NCBI GenBank assembly: GCA_963614875.1
Contig: CAVEFC010000043.1
Span: forward strand, 1-9,518
Direction of reading: 5' to 3'
DNA length: 9,518 nucleotides
DNA from: CAG-841 sp963614875
GTDB taxonomy: Bacteria; Bacillota; Clostridia; Oscillospirales; CAG-272
Shown here: positions 6,441 to 9,518 of the stretch, in pieces
How the letters are laid out: the number at the start of each line of letters is the position of its first letter
Position numbering within the stretch: position 1 is the first letter of the stretch
Notes under the pieces: generated by a model
Databases searched by the model: none
Told to the model about the DNA's origin: nothing
The model's input: only the letters and a program-made list of their open reading frames with translations
Translations under genes and position numbers: made by a program

Positions 6441-8417
6441 TTATATTTGCACTTTCAGGGTTTCGCCCTTCTTTATGTCGTAGCGCCTGTCACCGAGCAC
6501 AAGCGTACCGCCTTCAATATCCGAGGTAACCTCAACGCAGTGTCTGTCCGCCATGACCTTTACCACTCCGTCCGGAACGGGAACGGTGCCTTCTATTTTT
6601 CCGAAGCACATCAGATTCGGCACAACCTCATACGTTTTGTAAGCCGCCGACGTCGGACGCACTCCGAGCGCATACTTGCCCATAAGATATATGGGCGACG
6701 CGCTCCACGCGTGACAAAGACTCTTGCAGTAGGGCTTTCCGTACATCGCATAATGCTCTGCGCCCTTCATATTCGGGAAATATTCCTCCCAGAAGGTCGT
6801 TGCGCCGAGCTTCACCATTCCGCCCCAATAGCTGTGAAGCATATCGGTAACATATCCGAACTCGCCTATTTCGCACATTGCGTCAAGCTCGAAAAATTCA
6901 AAATACGGCGTTGTTATCGGCGGAACGGCGTCGTTTCTTATAACGTTTTCGATTATAAGCGAGCGTTTTTCCCCGTCCGCTATACCGAAAAGAAGCGCAA
7001 ATATATTGGCGTGACGGTTGACCGTGCGGTTTCCGCTCTGATAGCTGTCGATATACGCTTTTTTCTCATCATCCCAGAAATACTTGTCTATATTGTCTTT
7101 AAGCTCGACTGCTTTTCTTCTGTACTCTGCGCCGTCTTTTCCGAGAAGCTCAAGTATTTCGGCATACGCAACGTAGGAACGGTAAAGCAGCATCTGCTCG
7201 GCGGAGATTATCTCCGTTTTGTCAAGATGCTTTGACCAGTCGATAAACGTCCAGTCGCCCTTTTTCCCGTATCCGCCTATAAATCCGTGCTCCGAAAGTC
7301 TGCTTTCGATAAGCTCCCACATTTCAGGCATTTTCTTATACACGCGCCCGACAAAAGCCTTGTCGCCGGTATGATAGTAATACTCCCATATCGCTGTTAT
7401 CCAATAGAAAGTATAGTCAACTATCGTGTTTATGTGCTGAGCCATTTTGCCCTCGCCCCTGAGCATTATCGTCGTTCTGCGGACGATATCGGGATCGCAG
7501 GCATAATAATAATTCACAAAATAGCTCTGATAAGCGTCGCCCGACCATATCCAGCGGTCACGCTTGATTCCGTCAAAGAAAGCCTCTCTCGAATTGAGCT
7601 CAAGCGTGTATGCGCTTATATTCCATATTTTGTTCACAAGCTCGTCGTCGCACTCGAATTTTCCCTTGGGAGAAACCGGCAGATACTCAAAATCGTAAGC
7701 CACCGAAAAATCCGCGCAATCGTCTTCAAGAAAAATATATCTGCACGCGCGGCTGCGAAGCGACATTTCCTTTCCCGAAAGCACGGCAACATCCGTTATC
7801 TCGGTGTTTTCCGTGTCAAGCGCCTCCTCGCGCGATTCGCCGTAGAACACGGGAACCTTTTTCCCCTCGGATTTTATATCCGAAAAAACAAGCTTTCCCA
7901 TTATCTCGCGGCCGAAGTCAAAAAGCACTCCGCCGTTTATCTCTTCTCTTGAAACGGGATAAAGTCTTTCATACGAAAACTTGAACACCTCGGGATTGTC
8001 GTCCGGACTGTCATACATATCGTTTGTTCCCGCCGGATCATCGTCCATACCGAACGAAGCGAGATGCCAGCTCTCTCCCGAATCGAAATGCGCGCTCTCG
8101 CACCATATCGCAGGAAGTCCGCCGTCCTTGAACGCGGAAAGCTTTATAAAGTTTTTCCCGGGCTGAAGGGTTATTTTTGCGGGAGCCTGCCACCGCTTTC
8201 CGTTTATATTTATTTCAAGCAGCGTTCCCTCGTTTGCCTTTACGAAAAGCTCCTCGCTTTCTTCAAGCTCCGCGGTTTTGTAAAGCCTTACGTTTCTGTG
8301 CGGAGCGTCAACTCTCCACATAGGCGAATAATAATTGCCGCGTCGTTCCCTTCTGTTGTGCACGAGCATCGCATGATAAAGCTCGAAATCATCGGGATAC
8401 CACATCCATTTTGCCAT
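6441..8417 (-). CDS. Alpha-L-rhamnosidase, glycoside hydrolase family 78
   Basis: A 658-residue inverting glycosidase predicted to release terminal alpha-L-rhamnose from plant oligosaccharides, pectin fragments or flavonoid-type glycosides. The (alpha/alpha)6-barrel carries FFDGIKRDRWIWSGD, where D282, D287 and D294 have the same 5- and 12-residue spacing as D567, E572 and D579 of Bacillus RhaB. ATTFWEEYFP supplies E544, the likely counterpart of RhaB E841, the catalytic base. The family-typical HAWSASPIYLM follows from H569, then a C-terminal beta-sandwich. The N-terminal accessory region (about 250 residues) is shorter than in many 900-1000-residue GH78 enzymes. The protein starts MAKWMWYPDDFE and has no signal peptide, pointing to cytosolic action. 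The ATG at 8415-8417 is chosen for its GGAGG 6 nt upstream; an in-frame ATG at 8459 lies upstream of the predicted transcript start. It has its own promoter and a downstream hairpin. Confidence 0.92.
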   Translation of the reverse strand: MAKWMWYPDDFELYHAMLVHNRRERRGNYYSPMWRVDAPHRNVRLYKTAELEESEELFVKANEGTLLEININGKRWQAPAKITLQPGKNFIKLSAFKDGGLPAIWCESAHFDSGESWHLASFGMDDDPAGTNDMYDSPDDNPEVFKFSYERLYPVSREEINGGVLFDFGREIMGKLVFSDIKSEGKKVPVFYGESREEALDTENTEITDVAVLSGKEMSLRSRACRYIFLEDDCADFSVAYDFEYLPVSPKGKFECDDELVNKIWNISAYTLELNSREAFFDGIKRDRWIWSGDAYQSYFVNYYYACDPDIVRRTTIMLRGEGKMAQHINTIVDYTFYWITAIWEYYYHTGDKAFVGRVYKKMPEMWELIESRLSEHGFIGGYGKKGDWTFIDWSKHLDKTEIISAEQMLLYRSYVAYAEILELLGKDGAEYRRKAVELKDNIDKYFWDDEKKAYIDSYQSGNRTVNRHANIFALLFGIADGEKRSLIIENVIRNDAVPPITTPYFEFFELDAMCEIGEFGYVTDMLHSYWGGMVKLGATTFWEEYFPNMKGAEHYAMYGKPYCKSLCHAWSASPIYLMGKYALGVRPTSAAYKTYEVVPNLMCFGKIEGTVPVPDGVVKVMADRHCVEVTSDIEGGTLVLGDRRYDIKKGETLKVQI

Positions 8418-8423
8418 AACAGT

Positions 8424-8430
8424 CCTCCGG
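8424..8430 (-). promoter_or_regulatory. Ribosome-binding site fixing the rhamnosidase start
   Basis: The minus strand reads CCGGAGG, 6 nt before the ATG at 8415-8417. It selects this ATG over the in-frame ATG 14 codons upstream, which would also lie outside the predicted transcript. Confidence 0.85.
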
Positions 8431-8449
8431 TTATTTATTTTACGCAGAT

Positions 8450-8478
8450 ATGATATCACTTGCGCGGCGCTTTGTCAA
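8450..8478 (-). promoter_or_regulatory. Sigma-A promoter of the rhamnosidase gene
   Basis: On the minus strand TTGACA (8473-8478) and TATCAT (8450-8455, 5 of 6) are spaced 17 nt apart, with TGA just before the -10 as in an extended -10. Transcription should start near 8443. The -35 box lies only about 10 nt after the stop of the upstream small gene, with no hairpin between. TGATATCA over the -10 is a perfect 8-bp palindrome and could also be part of a regulator site. Confidence 0.75.
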
Positions 8479-8488
8479 TAAATAATCG

Positions 8489-8872
8489 TCAAGTGTTTTC
8501 AAATATGGTGAAGATCAGATCGCTCTGCTCCGTTATCACGATTTTCTTTGCCGTTTCGGGAGATGTCGCCGATGTGAAATCGCCCTGACTGAGCGACGGA
8601 TCCTCCATATCGGGATATCCTCCGTCCGTATTGTAGAGTGCCATCAGAATATCGTAGTCGGAAACGTAATAGAAGGAAAGCGTATGCACGTCATCGAATT
8701 CAAGCAGCGCGCCGTCGTTTGTGACCTCCGTCCATTCGCCGCCGTCGATGCTTATATACAGATTTTCTATACAGTTGTAATCATATGCGACGTGTGCGAG
8801 CGTAATATAGTATCCCTCTCCAGACGGCAACGGAGAATCCGTCGCCCGTCTTGCGTTCGTTTTTACGATCAT
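8489..8872 (-). CDS. Small acidic protein of unknown function downstream of the collagen-like gene
   Basis: I do not recognise this 127-residue protein. It begins MIVKTNARRATDSP and then has alternating hydrophobic and polar stretches suggesting beta-strands: GYYITLAHVAYDY, ENLYISIDGGEWTEV, HTLSFYYVSDYDILMALYN and KKIVITEQSDLIFTIFENT. It is rich in Asp, Glu, Tyr and Thr, with no signal peptide or membrane span visible. The phrase ISIDGGEWTEV resembles beta-sandwich repeats of appendage and adhesin-like proteins, but that is only a resemblance. AACGGAGG lies 8 nt before the ATG and overlaps the stop codon of the preceding gene, and the two coding regions are 14 nt apart, so they are almost certainly co-transcribed and perhaps translationally coupled. 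It may be an accessory or tip protein of the appendage; this is inference. Confidence 0.75.
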   Translation of the reverse strand: MIVKTNARRATDSPLPSGEGYYITLAHVAYDYNCIENLYISIDGGEWTEVTNDGALLEFDDVHTLSFYYVSDYDILMALYNTDGGYPDMEDPSLSQGDFTSATSPETAKKIVITEQSDLIFTIFENT

Positions 8873-8880
8873 CGGGATAT

Positions 8881-8888
8881 CCTCCGTT
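8881..8888 (-). promoter_or_regulatory. Ribosome-binding site overlapping the upstream stop codon
   Basis: The minus strand reads AACGGAGG, 8 nt before the ATG at 8870-8872. Its first bases belong to the TAA stop (8887-8889) of the collagen-like gene, which fits translational coupling and fixes the small gene's start. Confidence 0.75.
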
Positions 8889-9518
8889 ACGCCGCGGGAA
8901 ATACCGCCACGGACTTTATCGTCACGGCGGTATTGACCTTGGAATAAATTATAACCTTTCCCGCCGCCGTTTCCGCAACAGGAGCATAGTTTCCGCTGTC
9001 GGCTTCCGTAACGCCGAACGTGACAAAAGCAAAATCGCTTGCTCCGACGCCGGAAAACGAAAGCTCGCATTTATAGCCGTAATCGCCGTATGTCGAATCC
9101 GCCGTCCACGACGACGCCGAAACGTTTGAGTAGAATTTCGCCTTGCTTTGCTTTTCCGCAAGCTCGGCGTATATCGCACTGCTCCGCACGGGATTTATAC
9201 TGCCCGACGTAACGAGCGCGTCAACCGTGATATCCGCGTCCGCGCCGTCGAGAATCGTAGCGGTTTTCGTGCCGTTTTTATCCGTTATGCTGACGGTTAC
9301 GGAGTTTTCTCCGCGCGAAAGCGTCACGGTGGGAGAATACCCGTCCGCACCGGCGCTGCCTGCCGCGCCGTCCGCACCGTCTTTTCCGTCAGCACCCTTA
9401 AGCGACGCAAGCCATGCCGCTTCATCGCCTTCAAAACCGTTTTCGACGGCTGATTCGTATGCCGATTTCCCGTCTGCGCCGTCTTTGCCGTCATTGCCGT
9501 CCGCGCCCTTGAGTGACG
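8887..9518 (-). CDS. Collagen-like, phage tail-fibre-like protein, C-terminal part
   Basis: The gene enters from the right edge; its start is outside and 209 residues plus the stop are visible. It opens with Gly-X-Y blocks (GADGNDGKDGADG, later GADGKDGADGAAG) that flank a 24-residue linker containing SAYESAVENGFEGDEAAWLASLK. Linkers of this type recur in collagen-like proteins of gut Firmicutes and their phages. Next comes a short beta-rich stretch (YSPTVTLSRGENSVTVSI), then the segment VTSGSINPVRSSAIYAELAEKQ, resembling the S-x-NPVQN-x-x-I-x-x-AL-x-x-K motif of phage baseplate and tail-fibre proteins, and a C-terminal beta-domain ending KSVAVFPAA. Collagen triple helices make long thin fibres, so a trimeric tail fibre or cell-surface appendage is likely. 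Without upstream genes I cannot say whether this is a prophage or a host surface protein. The frame stays open past the internal GTG at 9327, which is not a real start. Confidence 0.85.
   Translation of the reverse strand, partial: SLKGADGNDGKDGADGKSAYESAVENGFEGDEAAWLASLKGADGKDGADGAAGSAGADGYSPTVTLSRGENSVTVSITDKNGTKTATILDGADADITVDALVTSGSINPVRSSAIYAELAEKQSKAKFYSNVSASSWTADSTYGDYGYKCELSFSGVGASDFAFVTFGVTEADSGNYAPVAETAAGKVIIYSKVNTAVTIKSVAVFPAA
9340..9518 (-). repeat. Collagen-like Gly-X-Y blocks within a 37-residue (111-bp) repeat
   Basis: Two Gly-X-Y blocks (9469-9507, 13 residues; 9340-9396, 19 residues) are separated by the non-collagen linker at 9397-9468. The start of the unit, SLKGADG, recurs exactly 111 bp apart (codons beginning at 9397 and 9508 on the plus strand), so a 37-residue tandem unit is implied. 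More copies probably lie beyond the right edge. Confidence 0.75.

Noticed and set aside
6447..7952. Plus-strand open frames of 262 and 221 codons opposite the rhamnosidase
   Set aside because: They are antisense to a confident GH78 gene, have no recognisable domain and no supporting ribosome sites. They probably exist because stop codons are rare in that frame.
8873..9070. Upstream extension of the small right-edge gene, or a frameshifted fusion with the collagen-like gene
   Set aside because: The extra 66 codons overlap the fibre gene in another frame and give Arg/Cys-rich nonsense. The ATG at 8870-8872 has its own ribosome site, and the fibre gene ends in a normal stop.
1..9518. CRISPR array, tRNA/rRNA gene, insertion sequence or known riboswitch
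   Set aside because: No regularly spaced direct repeats outside the collagen-like coding repeat, no recognisable tRNA- or rRNA-like segment, no transposase motif, and no leader longer than about 110 nt with riboswitch features.

Overview
The window looks like chromosome of an uncultured Clostridia-type Firmicute, probably a gut or rumen commensal of mid GC content. The evidence is strong GGAGG ribosome sites 6-8 nt before most starts, textbook sigma-A promoters (TTGACA, 17-18 nt, TATAAT-like), a three-S1-domain protein and an XRE/TPR regulator of kinds common in Oscillospirales and related groups, and a collagen-like appendage protein of a type common in Firmicutes. The lineage is an inference; no marker gene is present.

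Layout from left to right. Positions 1-129 hold a minus-strand promoter firing out of the window. A minus-strand GT4-type glycosyltransferase (130-1347) and a plus-strand family 2 glycoside hydrolase (GH2, 1486-4497) diverge from a compact 138-bp region with back-to-back promoters. A strong intrinsic terminator follows the GH2 gene. Next comes a gene for a triple-S1-domain RNA-binding protein (4609-5541), whose leader can form a hairpin that buries its ribosome-binding site. It converges, with only 2 bp between stop codons, on a minus-strand XRE/TPR regulator (5544-6329). Upstream of that is a minus-strand family 78 alpha-L-rhamnosidase (GH78, 6441-8417) with its own promoter and a terminator hairpin that abuts the regulator's promoter. 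The right edge (8489-9518, minus strand) is a two-gene unit: the 3' part of a collagen-like, phage tail-fibre-like protein and a small acidic protein of unknown function.

How the genes may work together: the GH2 enzyme and the rhamnosidase both lack signal peptides. They probably remove sugars from imported rhamnose-containing plant oligosaccharides or glycosides inside the cell; no transporter lies in the window. The XRE/TPR protein sits next to the rhamnosidase on the same strand and is a plausible but unproven local regulator. The S1 protein is probably a housekeeping or translation-linked RNA binder. The right-edge genes look like part of a prophage or a surface-appendage operon that meets the metabolic genes with no visible terminator.

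The main points for a second look are the ribosome-site-sequestering leader of the S1 gene, the collagen-like protein with its unknown small partner, the near-zero convergent junction, and a palindrome over the GH2 -10 region. I found no CRISPR array, RNA gene, insertion sequence or complete novel defence-type system.
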